Shown: positions 1 through 8,212 of the stretch, piece after piece
Layout of the letters: each line of letters starts with the position of its first letter
Numbering within the stretch: the first letter of the stretch is position 1
Assembly (NCBI GenBank): GCA_034423775.1
Contig: CP139918.1
Coordinates: 1,674,001-1,738,000 of the forward strand
From: Alphaproteobacteria bacterium US3C007
GTDB taxonomy: Bacteria; Pseudomonadota; Alphaproteobacteria; Rhodobacterales; Rhodobacteraceae
Direction of reading: 5' to 3'
Length of the DNA: 64,000 bases
Translations under genes and position numbers: made by a program
The notes under the pieces: model-generated
The model's database searches: none
What the model was told of the DNA's origin: nothing
What the model saw: the letters and a program-made list of their open reading frames with translations, nothing else

Positions 1-765
1 GGTGGATTTTCCACCAAAAACGGTTACGATGACCCGTTCTTGATTTCGCTGCGCTGAGGCCACAAGATTAAAACCGGCAGCGCGCGTATAGCCGGTTTTA
101 ATACCGTCGGCGCCTTTGTAATTTCTTAAGAATTTGCGGTTTGTATTCCGCACATTTTTATTTGCTGCTTTATGTGTGATCCGTGAAAATAAATGATAAT
201 AATCGGGATAGTCGTAAAATAAGTGCCGCCCCAAAATGGTCATATCCCGGGCTGTTGATAAATGCCCTTTCTCGGTCAGGCCATGGGCGTTTTTGAAAGT
301 TGTACGGGTCATGCCCAAAGCTTTTGCGGTTCGGTTCATTCGCCGCGCAAAGGCCGCTTCCGAGCCCTCAATTGCTTCGCCAAGCGCGGTTGCTGCATCA
401 TTGGCAGATTTAATCGCCGCGGCGCGTATCAAATGGCGCAGCGCCACGCGCTGGCCTTCGCGAAACCCCAGTTTTGAAGGTGGCTCTGAGGCTGCCGCGC
501 GCGAAATGCGTACCTTCTTATCCAGTGAGATTTCGCCGGCCTCAACGGCTTCAAAAACCACATAAAGCGTCATCATCTTGGTAAGAGAGGCGGGGTGTAA
601 GCGCGTGTTGGCGTTTTCTGAATGTAGGGTTTTGCCGGTGCGGGCATCGATCACCATGGCTGCGTAAGGGGCGGCGCTGGCGCTGAGCGGTACGATGACC
701 ATCATCCAAATCGCTGCTGCAATACATAGCCCGATGCGAGCCGGCTTTTTATGCCGTCTTACCAT
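1..765 (-). CDS. D-alanyl-D-alanine carboxypeptidase, S11 family (3' end outside the window)
   Basis: This penicillin-binding serine peptidase trims the terminal D-Ala from peptidoglycan stem peptides in the periplasm. Reading the complement from the ATG at 765 gives 255 residues with no stop, so the C-terminus lies beyond the window edge. Residues 8-32 form a signal peptide ending near SASAAP. The three active-site motifs of the family are all present and ordered: SLTK (60-63, nucleophile Ser60), SAN (120-122) and KTG (223-225). It is divergent from clpS with a 521-bp spacer between them. The low-molecular-weight PBP5/6 (DacA/DacC) class is clear, but the exact paralogue cannot be told without the missing C-terminal domain. 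Confidence 0.93.
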   Translation of the reverse strand, partial: MVRRHKKPARIGLCIAAAIWMMVIVPLSASAAPYAAMVIDARTGKTLHSENANTRLHPASLTKMMTLYVVFEAVEAGEISLDKKVRISRAAASEPPSKLGFREGQRVALRHLIRAAAIKSANDAATALGEAIEGSEAAFARRMNRTAKALGMTRTTFKNAHGLTEKGHLSTARDMTILGRHLFYDYPDYYHLFSRITHKAANKNVRNTNRKFLRNYKGADGIKTGYTRAAGFNLVASAQRNQERVIVTVFGGKST

Positions 766-1286
766 TTTGATCGTCCTTATCTGCCTCATGCCGCCAATTT
801 TTTGGCTGACTTTTTATTTTTTTTATGTGTAACACATCAGACTCTACGAATAAAGCTTTCAATTCTATGGTTAAAATAGAAATTTAAGAGAATGGCTGCG
901 CAGGGTCTGGCGCCGCGTGGCCATCCCTTTGGGCTGCCCTGTTGTGGTAAAATCACAATGCTTCAAAAACGCAGCGTTGGCGGTTAGGGTTGTTGGCGCC
1001 GTTTTTGTTCTAAAGAATTGGGTTTTGGGCGAAAGATCTGGCTGGGTAGGTTTTACAACAATGCGCGTGACGTTCGAGAAACGGTCTATTTGTAATTATC
1101 CGTATGATAATTTTGACAAGGGAGTGCATAAATTTTTGCAAAAGGCTCATTTATTTATCAAGTTTGAAGCAGAGCGCATATATGGGAGGGGTCGGTTTCT
1201 TCTTTTATAGAAGCCTCAACCCTTTTCTCTTAAGCAAGACACGTTATATTAAAGCGAACGCAGCGCAGCTTTAGTCCGAGGATGAT
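766..1286. promoter_or_regulatory. 521-bp spacer between the carboxypeptidase gene and clpS
   Basis: I see no convincing gene here. It is AT-rich near both ends, as expected for two divergent promoters. Near the carboxypeptidase start are a short hairpin (GCCAA-TTTT-TTGGC, about 792-805) and the dyad ATGTGT-A-ACACAT (825-837). Nearer clpS there is a perfect 7-bp inverted repeat, AATTATC-CGTAT-GATAATT (1094-1112), that runs directly into a -35-like TTGACA (1113-1118). No good -10 follows at normal spacing. The clpS ribosome binding site (GAGG, about 1277-1280) is clear. Confidence 0.45.
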
Positions 1287-1625
1287 ATGATAGGGTTTGA
1301 TCTTGATGTGATCGCTTCATCTGAGAATGACACAGATCAGAATGTTTTGGTTGATACGCGCAGCAAGACCAAACGGCCACCGCTGTATAAAGTTTTGCTG
1401 TTAAATGATGATTATACACCGATGGAATTCGTGGTGTTGGTACTTGAGCGCTTCTTTGGCATGAACCACGCGCAAGCATTTGATATTATGTTGACAGTTC
1501 ATAAAAAAGGCTTGGCGGTTGTAGGGGTGTTCAGCCATGAGGTGGCCGAAACCAAAGTTACCCAGGTGATGGATTCGGCGCGCCAAAACCAACACCCCTT
1601 GCAATGCACGATGGAAAAAGAGTAG
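1287..1625 (+). CDS. clpS: ATP-dependent Clp protease adaptor ClpS
   Basis: ClpS is the cytoplasmic N-recognin that hands N-degron substrates to the ClpA unfoldase. The 112-residue product has a variable N-terminal tail (about 1-33) and then the conserved core. That core contains [12 protein letters not shown], which carries the Asn-Asp pair of the N-degron pocket, followed by the VLERFF helix and a His-Lys-Lys-Gly segment. An SD sequence (GAGG) lies just upstream of the ATG. It is unlinked to clpA, which sits about 27 kb away at 28317-30647 on the other strand; in many proteobacteria the two are adjacent. Family assignment is secure. Confidence 0.96.
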   Translation: MIGFDLDVIASSENDTDQNVLVDTRSKTKRPPLYKVLLLNDDYTPMEFVVLVLERFFGMNHAQAFDIMLTVHKKGLAVVGVFSHEVAETKVTQVMDSARQNQHPLQCTMEKE

Positions 1626-1664
1626 GCGGCGCCTGAACATTCAAACACAGGGCGCTCTTTTCCT

Positions 1665-2657
1665 ATGTTCCATTCCCGTTTAGATCATGCGCTGGTGGAG
1701 ACTGGCCTGCGCTTACCCGAGCGCGGCCGTTGCCTGGCTTTGCACCCGGAACAGGCGCTGGATTTGGCCCCTTTAAAGCGGTTGGATCTGCAATTCCTGC
1801 ACCGATTTAAGCCGCAAATCACCGCCCTTGAAACCGCAGGCTATACATGGCGCGAGCGGCCTGAAGCGCCAGTTGATCTGGCCGTGGTGTATGTACCGCG
1901 CTCAAAGCGTTTGGCGCGGCATTTGGTGTTTGCAGCCAGCCGCGCCGCTCCAGATGGCGTGGTTCTGGTTGACGGGGCCAAGAGCCAAGGCATCGAAAGC
2001 CTGATCAAAGCGCTGAAAGGGCACGAAACCCTTTTGGGTTCAGTTTCCAAAGCCCATGGTAAACTTGTATGGTTTCGCCCAGAAACCGGCCTGCCCCAAT
2101 GGCAAGCGGATGCGTTTGAGCCCATCGAAGAGGGGTTTGTCACTCGCCCGGGCGTATTTTCTGCCGATGCTATTGATCAGGCCTCGCGGTTTTTGGCCGA
2201 GACATTGCCCAGTGATATTTCAGGAAATGTGGCAGATTTTGGCGCAGGCTGGGGGTATCTAAGCCGGCATTTATTGCAATCGCCGGCGCTTAAAAAGCTG
2301 TATTGCGTTGAGGCAGATCGTGCCGCTTTGGATTGTCTGGCCAAAAACTGCCCCGATCCGCGGGTACAAGCAGAATGGCAGGATGTGGCGCAGTGGCGGG
2401 CACCACAAAAGCTGGACGCCGTGATTATGAATCCGCCTTTTCATATTGGCCGCGCCGCAGAGCCAAGATTGGGCCAAGATTTTATTCGCGCTGCCGCGGA
2501 CAATTTAACGCCTAGGGGGCGTTTGTTTTTGGTGGCCAACCGGTCATTGCCTTACGAAACCACCTTATCGACCTGTTTCAAGCAGTGGCAGACGCTGGCG
2601 CAGGCAAATGGGTTCAAAATCCTCACCGCAGAACGGCCTCTCGCTCGCAAGGCATAA
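1665..2657 (+). CDS. Class I SAM-dependent methyltransferase, RsmC/RlmG-like
   Basis: This is a predicted N2-guanine rRNA methyltransferase of the MTS family. The 330-residue protein has a degenerate N-terminal half (about 1-160) and a catalytic C-terminal half. SAM-binding motif I is DFGAGWGYLS (191-200), the acidic ribose-binding residue is in CVEAD (about 214-218), and the catalytic motif IV is NPPFH (256-260), typical of exocyclic-amino methylation of guanine. This two-domain layout matches RsmC (16S G1207) and RlmG. It follows clpS by 39 bp with no strong SD sequence, so it may be co-transcribed. Which rRNA base it modifies is inferred only. Confidence 0.82.
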   Translation: MFHSRLDHALVETGLRLPERGRCLALHPEQALDLAPLKRLDLQFLHRFKPQITALETAGYTWRERPEAPVDLAVVYVPRSKRLARHLVFAASRAAPDGVVLVDGAKSQGIESLIKALKGHETLLGSVSKAHGKLVWFRPETGLPQWQADAFEPIEEGFVTRPGVFSADAIDQASRFLAETLPSDISGNVADFGAGWGYLSRHLLQSPALKKLYCVEADRAALDCLAKNCPDPRVQAEWQDVAQWRAPQKLDAVIMNPPFHIGRAAEPRLGQDFIRAAADNLTPRGRLFLVANRSLPYETTLSTCFKQWQTLAQANGFKILTAERPLARKA

Positions 2658-2691
2658 ATCCGGTAGGATGCGCAGCGAATCGGAGGCGCTC

Positions 2692-3492
2692 ATGTCTTTT
2701 TCAATTGATGGGAAAACGGCCATTGTGACGGGGGCCGCGCATGGAATTGGCCTCGCTATTGCGCGGCATTTTTCGGCGCTTGGGGCGAATGTGATGTGCG
2801 CTGATATGGATGAAGCGGGCTTGTCCAAAGAAGTTGCGGCCGTGCCAGATGGGGCTCAGGTTGAATATTTCGCGGGAGATCTGCGCGAAAAATTGACCAT
2901 CGCAAATTTGCTGTCTGCGACGTTAGACAGTTTTGACCAAGTGGATATTTTGGTCAATGCATCGCGTCAGGTGATGCCATCTGATGTTCTGAATCAAGAT
3001 GATAAGTCCGTTGAGACAATGCTGGAACAAAATGTTATGACGAGCCTGCGCCTATCACAATTGGTGGCCAAGCGCATGATTAAACAAAGCGCGGGTCAAG
3101 AGCTGGGGCAGGCGGGATCGATTGTGAACTTATCTTCCGTCGCGGCGCGCCGCGCGCATCCTGATTTGCTGGCGTATTCCATGTCAACTGCGGCGCTAGA
3201 TCAGATGACGCGCTCAATGGCGGTTGGCTTGGCGCCGCACCGGATCCGCGTGAATGCGGTTGCCTTCGGCTCGGTGATGTCCTCAAGCCTGCAAATGGCT
3301 TTAAAAGAGCAACCATCCTTCCGCAAAGATATTGAAAATCACACACCGATGGGGCGGATTGCGCCCGCGTCAGATGTGGCGGAAACCGTGCAATATTTAG
3401 CCTCGGAAAGTTCTGGCTTTGTGACGGGCCAAATTCTTACCGTGGATGGTGGAAGAACCTTGATTGATCCCGTTGAAGCGCCCGCGCATTAA
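2692..3492 (+). CDS. SDR-family protein with a replaced catalytic lysine
   Basis: The 266-residue protein has a Rossmann fold with the nucleotide-binding motif TGAAHGIG (13-20) and a C-terminal DGG typical of classical short-chain dehydrogenases. Two catalytic signatures are altered. The NNAG motif reads VNAS (88-91), and the active-site YxxxK reads YSMST (162-166), so the general lysine is Thr166; the serine in NLSS (146-149) and Tyr162 remain. I chose the ATG at 2692 because a GGAGG-like SD (CGGAGGCGCTC) precedes it; an upstream in-frame start at 2608 would overlap the methyltransferase gene. It may be an enzyme with altered chemistry or a non-catalytic NAD(P)-binding protein. Substrate unknown. 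Confidence 0.85.
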   Translation: MSFSIDGKTAIVTGAAHGIGLAIARHFSALGANVMCADMDEAGLSKEVAAVPDGAQVEYFAGDLREKLTIANLLSATLDSFDQVDILVNASRQVMPSDVLNQDDKSVETMLEQNVMTSLRLSQLVAKRMIKQSAGQELGQAGSIVNLSSVAARRAHPDLLAYSMSTAALDQMTRSMAVGLAPHRIRVNAVAFGSVMSSSLQMALKEQPSFRKDIENHTPMGRIAPASDVAETVQYLASESSGFVTGQILTVDGGRTLIDPVEAPAH

Positions 3493-3591
3493 GCCCCGCA
3501 GCTGATTAAAATGCTTTGTGTTTCGCTTGACGGTGCCTGCCTCACAGGCAATGGTGTGCACCAATTCATCAAGAGCAGCGGATATAAAATC

Positions 3592-4485
3592 ATGGGCGAT
3601 ATTACAGAGATTGAAAAACAACAGGCGAGCGCTTGGTTTCGCAGCTTGCGTGATCAAATCGTCTCGGCCTTTGAAACGCTTGAATCCGCGCATGCTACAG
3701 GGCCTTTTGCGGATGCGCCGATTGGCCAATTTGACGTGAAAGAAACCAAACGCAGCTCGGACGATGGCTCGGATGCAGGCGGCGGTTTGATGAGCGTAAT
3801 GCGCAATGGCCGCGTTTTTGAAAAAGTGGGGGTCAATGTATCAACCGTCTATGGGCAACTGGGGGCGGAAGCGCAAAAAGCCATGGCGGCGCGCATGGGC
3901 ATTCCTGGCATGCAAGAGGATCCGCGGTTTTGGGCGGCAGGGATTTCGCTGGTGGCGCATTTGCAAAACCCGCATTGTCCAGCGGTGCATATGAACACAC
4001 GGATGTTCTGGACCCCGCATGCCTGGTGGTTTGGCGGCGGATCTGATTTGAACCCTTGCATCGAATATTCTGAAGATACCGCGCATTTTCATGCTACACA
4101 AAAAGCGCATCTGGATCCCCACGACCCCGCGCTTTATCCGAAATTGAAGCTATGGGCGGATGAGTATTTTTATATCCCGCATCGCAAACGGGCGCGCGGC
4201 GTGGGGGGGATTTTTATGGATGATCGCAATAGCGGCGATTGGGCTGCAGATTTCGCCTTGACCCAAGATATCGGTCGGGCCTTTTTGCCCGCCTATATTC
4301 CGCTGGTTGAAAAACATCTTCAGGACGCGTTCGATGCGCAGGATAAAGAGGTTCAACTGCGCCATCGCGGGCTTTATGCAGAATATAATTTGGTGTATGA
4401 TCGCGGCACCAAATTTGGTCTGACAACCGGCCATGATGCGGATGCGGTTTTGATGAGCCTGCCCCCCGTGGCCAAATGGTATTAG
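3592..4485 (+). CDS. hemF: Oxygen-dependent coproporphyrinogen-III oxidase
   Basis: HemF decarboxylates two propionates of coproporphyrinogen III with O2 to give protoporphyrinogen IX, a step of haem (and bacteriochlorophyll) synthesis. The 297-residue protein matches the family throughout. Examples are MNTRMFWTP, AWWFGGGSDLNP, the HFH segment, the RGVGGIFMDD loop and the C-terminal LPPVAKWY. The ATG at 3592 is preferred because the protein then starts at the usual place (MGDITEIEK); the open frame extends upstream to 3511 without family similarity. A small inverted repeat (TGCCTG-CCTCA-CAGGCA, 3534-3550) lies just upstream. Two further haem-pathway genes, hemC and hemE, follow within 3.5 kb. 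Confidence 0.96.
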   Translation: MGDITEIEKQQASAWFRSLRDQIVSAFETLESAHATGPFADAPIGQFDVKETKRSSDDGSDAGGGLMSVMRNGRVFEKVGVNVSTVYGQLGAEAQKAMAARMGIPGMQEDPRFWAAGISLVAHLQNPHCPAVHMNTRMFWTPHAWWFGGGSDLNPCIEYSEDTAHFHATQKAHLDPHDPALYPKLKLWADEYFYIPHRKRARGVGGIFMDDRNSGDWAADFALTQDIGRAFLPAYIPLVEKHLQDAFDAQDKEVQLRHRGLYAEYNLVYDRGTKFGLTTGHDADAVLMSLPPVAKWY

Positions 4486-4555
4486 GCCTTATGGAGCTGC
4501 ACGATAAACGCGCCTGGCATGGGCTTGCTTCCTTTTATAACTGTTCGAGGCGGTG

Positions 4556-5977
4556 ATGATGGATCAACTGATTTCTGATTTAGGCCAGATCGTTGGGCCG
4601 CGCCATGTTTTGACGGGCACAGATATGGCGCGCTATAGCAGCGATTGGCTTCATCAATATCAGTGGCAACCCCGGGCGATCATTCGCCCAGCAACCACAG
4701 AGCAGGTGTCAGAGGTGGTGAAATTGGCCAATCGGCTGAAGATTCCACTTGTACCGATGGGGGGGAATACGGGCCTTGCCGGGGGCACCTGCGGCGAGGC
4801 GGCGCTTGTTCTATCGCTCGAGCGGATGGCCGCTATTCGTGAAATTCGGCCCAAATCAAAAGTGGCAATCGTTGAGGCAGGTGTGATTTTATCGAATCTT
4901 CACGCCGCAGCAGATGCCGAAGACCTTTTATTTCCGCTGACTTTCGGCGCGCGCGGGTCAGCAACGCTTGGTGGCGTTCTCAGCACCAACGCGGGTGGAT
5001 CAAACGTTTTGCGCTATGGCAACACGCGCGATCTGTGCCTTGGCCTAGAGGTTGTGCTGCCCAATGGTGAAATTATGAACCTGATGTCAGAGCTGCATAA
5101 AGACAATTCTGGCTATAATTTGAAGCATTTGATGATCGGTGCTGAAGGTACGCTTGGGATTATCACCGCGGCCGTGATGAAATTGCAGGCAAAACCCAAA
5201 GTATACGCAACGGCAATGATCGCCACTACATCGCTTGCATCCGCGCTGACGCTGTTGAACGATCTTCAGCACGCGACGGGCGGCGCGGTTGAGGCGTTTG
5301 AATATATGCCCGGGTTTTACATGGAGCAGCACCAAAAGCTGTTTCCAAATGCCCGCCAGCCTTTTGCACAGGTTCATGACACCAATATTTTGGTTGAGCT
5401 TGCCAGCACCAGCGCGGATTTGGCGGCGCAGGATGTGACGGGCCAGCCCAAATTGATGCAACATTTCGAAACGCTGCTGGCAGCGCATCTTGAAGCGGGC
5501 GCGATTCTTGATGCGGTGGTGGCGCAGAATCAAGCCCAGCGCATTGCATTTTGGGAGCGCCGCGAGCAGGCGGCAGAAGTAACGGCCAGCCATCCAAGAT
5601 TGGTCAATAATGATATAGCGCTTCCGCTTGAGTCTGTTGCGGCGTTTTTAGATCAGATGAAAACACGTCTGGCAGAGATAGATCCGCAGGCCGCAGCTTT
5701 GGTGGTGTCGCATTTGGGCGATGGCAATGTGCATTATGCGGTTTGGCCCGCAAGCCACGACAAAGCCGTGCAGGATGATATTATGGAAGCGGTTGAAGAT
5801 GTAACGCTTAGCATGGGGGGCAGCTTTTCCGCCGAACATGGCATAGGCTTAACAAAATTACCGTCGATGCGGCGCCGTAAAAATAAAGCGGCTTTGCAGG
5901 TGATGCGGGCGATCAAACACAGCCTTGATCCAAATAATATCATGAATCCAGGTAAAGTGGTGCCCGCGGCCGATTAA
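4556..5977 (+). CDS. FAD-binding oxidoreductase, GlcD/D-2-hydroxyacid dehydrogenase family
   Basis: This cytoplasmic or membrane-associated flavoprotein of the vanillyl-alcohol-oxidase fold probably oxidises a D-2-hydroxyacid (D-2-hydroxyglutarate, D-lactate or glycolate type). It is about 473 residues. An N-terminal PP-loop FAD domain contains VPMGGNTGLAGG and, further on, GAEGTLGIIT. The C-terminal cap has SHLGDGNVHY and FSAEHGIGLTK, both hallmarks of the GlcD C-terminal domain. Three consecutive start codons (GTG 4553, ATG 4556, ATG 4559) follow a GAGG SD at 4547-4550, so the start is uncertain by one or two codons. It is convergent with hemC, with a 6-bp gap. No second subunit (GlcE/GlcF) is nearby, which favours the single-subunit D2HGDH-like type. 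Confidence 0.87.
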   Translation: MMDQLISDLGQIVGPRHVLTGTDMARYSSDWLHQYQWQPRAIIRPATTEQVSEVVKLANRLKIPLVPMGGNTGLAGGTCGEAALVLSLERMAAIREIRPKSKVAIVEAGVILSNLHAAADAEDLLFPLTFGARGSATLGGVLSTNAGGSNVLRYGNTRDLCLGLEVVLPNGEIMNLMSELHKDNSGYNLKHLMIGAEGTLGIITAAVMKLQAKPKVYATAMIATTSLASALTLLNDLQHATGGAVEAFEYMPGFYMEQHQKLFPNARQPFAQVHDTNILVELASTSADLAAQDVTGQPKLMQHFETLLAAHLEAGAILDAVVAQNQAQRIAFWERREQAAEVTASHPRLVNNDIALPLESVAAFLDQMKTRLAEIDPQAAALVVSHLGDGNVHYAVWPASHDKAVQDDIMEAVEDVTLSMGGSFSAEHGIGLTKLPSMRRRKNKAALQVMRAIKHSLDPNNIMNPGKVVPAAD

Positions 5978-5983
5978 ATCCGA

Positions 5984-6934
5984 TTACGCGTGGCGCCAGT
6001 CAAAAAAACCGGGGCCGGCCCGCTCTAGCAACCTATTGGCCATTTCGGTCCCAAGCAAAGCACCATCTTCGATGGGCGCACTCATTGCCTCATCCAAGGT
6101 TTCTGATCCGTCTGGACGCAACACTTCGCCACGCAGATGCACTTGTCCATCCTTCAGCTCGGCCAGACCCGCGATCGGAGTTTCGCAAGATCCGTCCAAA
6201 CCTGCCAGAAATGCCCGCTCGGCGGCCAAACGTTGCCCTGTTGGCCCGTGATGAATGGCCTCTAACATTTCAGCGGCCCGCATATCATTCGCGCGCCGTT
6301 CTATACCGATGGCCCCCTGTGCAACCGCCGGAAGCATATCCGCGACGTCAAGCGCCGATTTTGCCAGATGTGATAGGTTCAAGCGGTTTAAACCTGCCAT
6401 TGCCAAAAACGTACAGCTTGCCACGCCGGCTTCAAGTTTTTTCAAACGGGTTTGCACATTGCCGCGAAATTCCACCACTTCAAGATCAGGCCGCCGATGG
6501 GTGAGTTGGGCTTTGCGGCGCAACGAGGAGCTGCCGACCAAAGCGCCTGCGGGCAGGCTGGCCAGATCGTCATGATGCAGCGATACAAAGGCATCGCGTA
6601 CGTCTTCCCGCGGCAAATAGGTTTCTAAAACCAACCCATCGGGCTGTAAAACCGGCATATCCTTCATCGAATGCACTGCTATGTCAATTTTTCCTGACAG
6701 CATGTCATCTTCGATTTCACGCGTGAACAAGCCCTTGCCGCCGATTTCTTTGAGCGGTCGGTCGAGCACTTTATCACCCGTGGTTTTGATCACAACGATC
6801 TCAAACGCCTCTTCTGCAATGTCAAACGCCTGAGAGAGGCGTGTTCTGGTTTCGTAGGCTTGGGCAAGCGCCAGAGGGGAGCCTCTTGTGCCTATGCGCA
6901 GCGGTGAAGCGGGGGTGGGGTATTGCTGAGTCAT
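5984..6934 (-). CDS. hemC: Porphobilinogen deaminase (hydroxymethylbilane synthase)
   Basis: HemC polymerises four porphobilinogens into hydroxymethylbilane on a covalently bound dipyrromethane cofactor. From the ATG at 6934 the protein is 316 residues, normal for the family. Visible features are RIGTRGSPLALAQA near the N-terminus, HSMKDMP, GSSSLRRKAQL (134-144), FRGNVQTRL, and the cofactor cysteine in GLDGSCETP (Cys250). The open frame continues 12 codons upstream to 6970, but that would eat into the divergent promoter region and lacks similarity. It is divergently arranged with hemE across 96 bp, so the two pathway genes may share control. Confidence 0.97.
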   Translation of the reverse strand: MTQQYPTPASPLRIGTRGSPLALAQAYETRTRLSQAFDIAEEAFEIVVIKTTGDKVLDRPLKEIGGKGLFTREIEDDMLSGKIDIAVHSMKDMPVLQPDGLVLETYLPREDVRDAFVSLHHDDLASLPAGALVGSSSLRRKAQLTHRRPDLEVVEFRGNVQTRLKKLEAGVASCTFLAMAGLNRLNLSHLAKSALDVADMLPAVAQGAIGIERRANDMRAAEMLEAIHHGPTGQRLAAERAFLAGLDGSCETPIAGLAELKDGQVHLRGEVLRPDGSETLDEAMSAPIEDGALLGTEMANRLLERAGPGFFDWRHA

Positions 6935-7030
6935 AATTATCGTTTTAATAGTGTAAACTACACATGACAAGAACCGATGCTTGACATTAATGTCGGAAGT
7001 GGTGAGCTAGGCACGAAAGAAGGGTAATTT
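6935..7030. promoter_or_regulatory. hemC/hemE divergent promoter region with a TGT-N12-ACA match and a 12-bp palindrome
   Basis: This 96-bp spacer holds three visible signals. TGT-N12-ACA (6952-6969) fits the consensus of the photosynthesis repressor CrtJ/PpsR; the left part is also a dyad, GTGTA-AAC-TACAC (6951-6963). A perfect palindrome, GACATTAATGTC, lies at 6983-6994. The palindrome overlaps a -35-like TTGACA (6981-6986) pointing toward hemE, with only a weak -10 candidate near 7004-7010. An AAGAAGGG-like SD precedes the hemE ATG. The CrtJ/PpsR reading is an inference from a short degenerate motif. Confidence 0.4.
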
Positions 7031-8074
7031 ATGGCTGAGAATAAAAAAATACTGCGTGCATTGGCCGGTGAAGTTTTGGAGACACCACCGATTTGGATGA
7101 TGCGGCAAGCGGGCCGTTATCTTCCTGAGTATCGGGCCACGCGCGCTGAGGCGGGCGATTTCCTCTCACTTTGCTATAACAGTGAGTTGGCGGCCGAGGT
7201 GACGTTGCAACCTATTCGCCGTTATGGGTTTGATGCGGCGATTCTCTTTGCCGATATTTTACTGCTGCCACAAGCTTTGGGGGCTGATCTGTGGTTTGTC
7301 ACCGGGGAAGGACCACGCCTGTCCACCTTAACCAAAAGTGCGGAATTTGATGCGCTGAAGCCGGTTTCGGCAATCCATAAAACCTTGGATCCGGTTTATG
7401 AGACGGTGAGAATTTTGTCAAAAGAGCTTCCCGCTGAAACAACGCTGATTGGATTTGCTGGGGCCCCGTGGACCGTGGCAACCTATATGATTGCGGGGCG
7501 GGGCACCCCAGATCAGGCGCCTGCACACGCGCTGAAGCGCCAAGACCGAGAACTGTTTGAACGTTTAATTGACCTGCTAACCGATGCGACGATCGAGTAT
7601 TTAAGCGCCCAAATCGACGCAGGGGCTGAAGTTGTGAAGCTTTTTGACAGTTGGGCGGGATCCTTGCGCGGAGATGATTTTAAACATTATGCGTTGGCGC
7701 CGGCGCGCCGCATAACGCAAGCGCTCAAGCAACGTTATCCGCAGGTGCCGGTGATCGCCTTTCCGCGTGAGGCTGGAGATAATTATATCGGTTTTGCAAA
7801 AGCAACCGGTGCGGATTGCGTGGCGATTGACAATTCGGTTACCCCGGAATGGGTTGCGAGCCATGTGCAAGTTGATGGCTGTGTGCAGGGCAATTTGAAA
7901 TCCTCGCATATGGTGACGGGGGGGCAAGAGCTAGTTGATGACACAAGGCGCATCGTAAAAGCGCTGGGCAAGGGGCCTCATATTTTCAATTTAGGGCATG
8001 GGATCACACCGGATGCAGATCCAGAAAATGTGAAGTTGATGATCGAGACCGTGCGCGAAGGAGCATCTGGCTAA
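7031..8074 (+). CDS. hemE: Uroporphyrinogen decarboxylase
   Basis: HemE removes the four acetate carboxyls of uroporphyrinogen III to give coproporphyrinogen III, the substrate of HemF, which is encoded 3 kb upstream. The 347-residue protein has the URO-D signature [15 protein letters not shown] near the N-terminus, the ILFADIL segment carrying a conserved catalytic Asp, [13 protein letters not shown] in the middle, and FNLGHGI at the C-terminus. It is divergent from hemC. In Caulobacter hemE is known to flank the chromosomal origin; the downstream spacer here (8075-8212) shows no DnaA boxes. Confidence 0.97.
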   Translation: MAENKKILRALAGEVLETPPIWMMRQAGRYLPEYRATRAEAGDFLSLCYNSELAAEVTLQPIRRYGFDAAILFADILLLPQALGADLWFVTGEGPRLSTLTKSAEFDALKPVSAIHKTLDPVYETVRILSKELPAETTLIGFAGAPWTVATYMIAGRGTPDQAPAHALKRQDRELFERLIDLLTDATIEYLSAQIDAGAEVVKLFDSWAGSLRGDDFKHYALAPARRITQALKQRYPQVPVIAFPREAGDNYIGFAKATGADCVAIDNSVTPEWVASHVQVDGCVQGNLKSSHMVTGGQELVDDTRRIVKALGKGPHIFNLGHGITPDADPENVKLMIETVREGASG

Positions 8075-8212
8075 ATCTTTTCCTCGGGGGCAAAACGGTT
8101 CAGGTTCGGGCGGCTATTTTGCGCAGCGGTGTTTGCAATCTCTGCGTTCTGGATTAGGTCTGAGCCCAAAGCCGGCATCGGGGCCGTAGCTTGGTGACAT
8201 GAAAAGAGATGA

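Noticed and set aside
917..1210. Open frame of 97 codons starting with GTG in the clpS upstream spacer
   Set aside because: No SD, no domain or membrane pattern and unusual composition; it looks like chance openness in a regulatory region.
8075..8212. Caulobacter-style origin directly after hemE
   Set aside because: The spacer is only 138 bp, GC-rich and without DnaA boxes.
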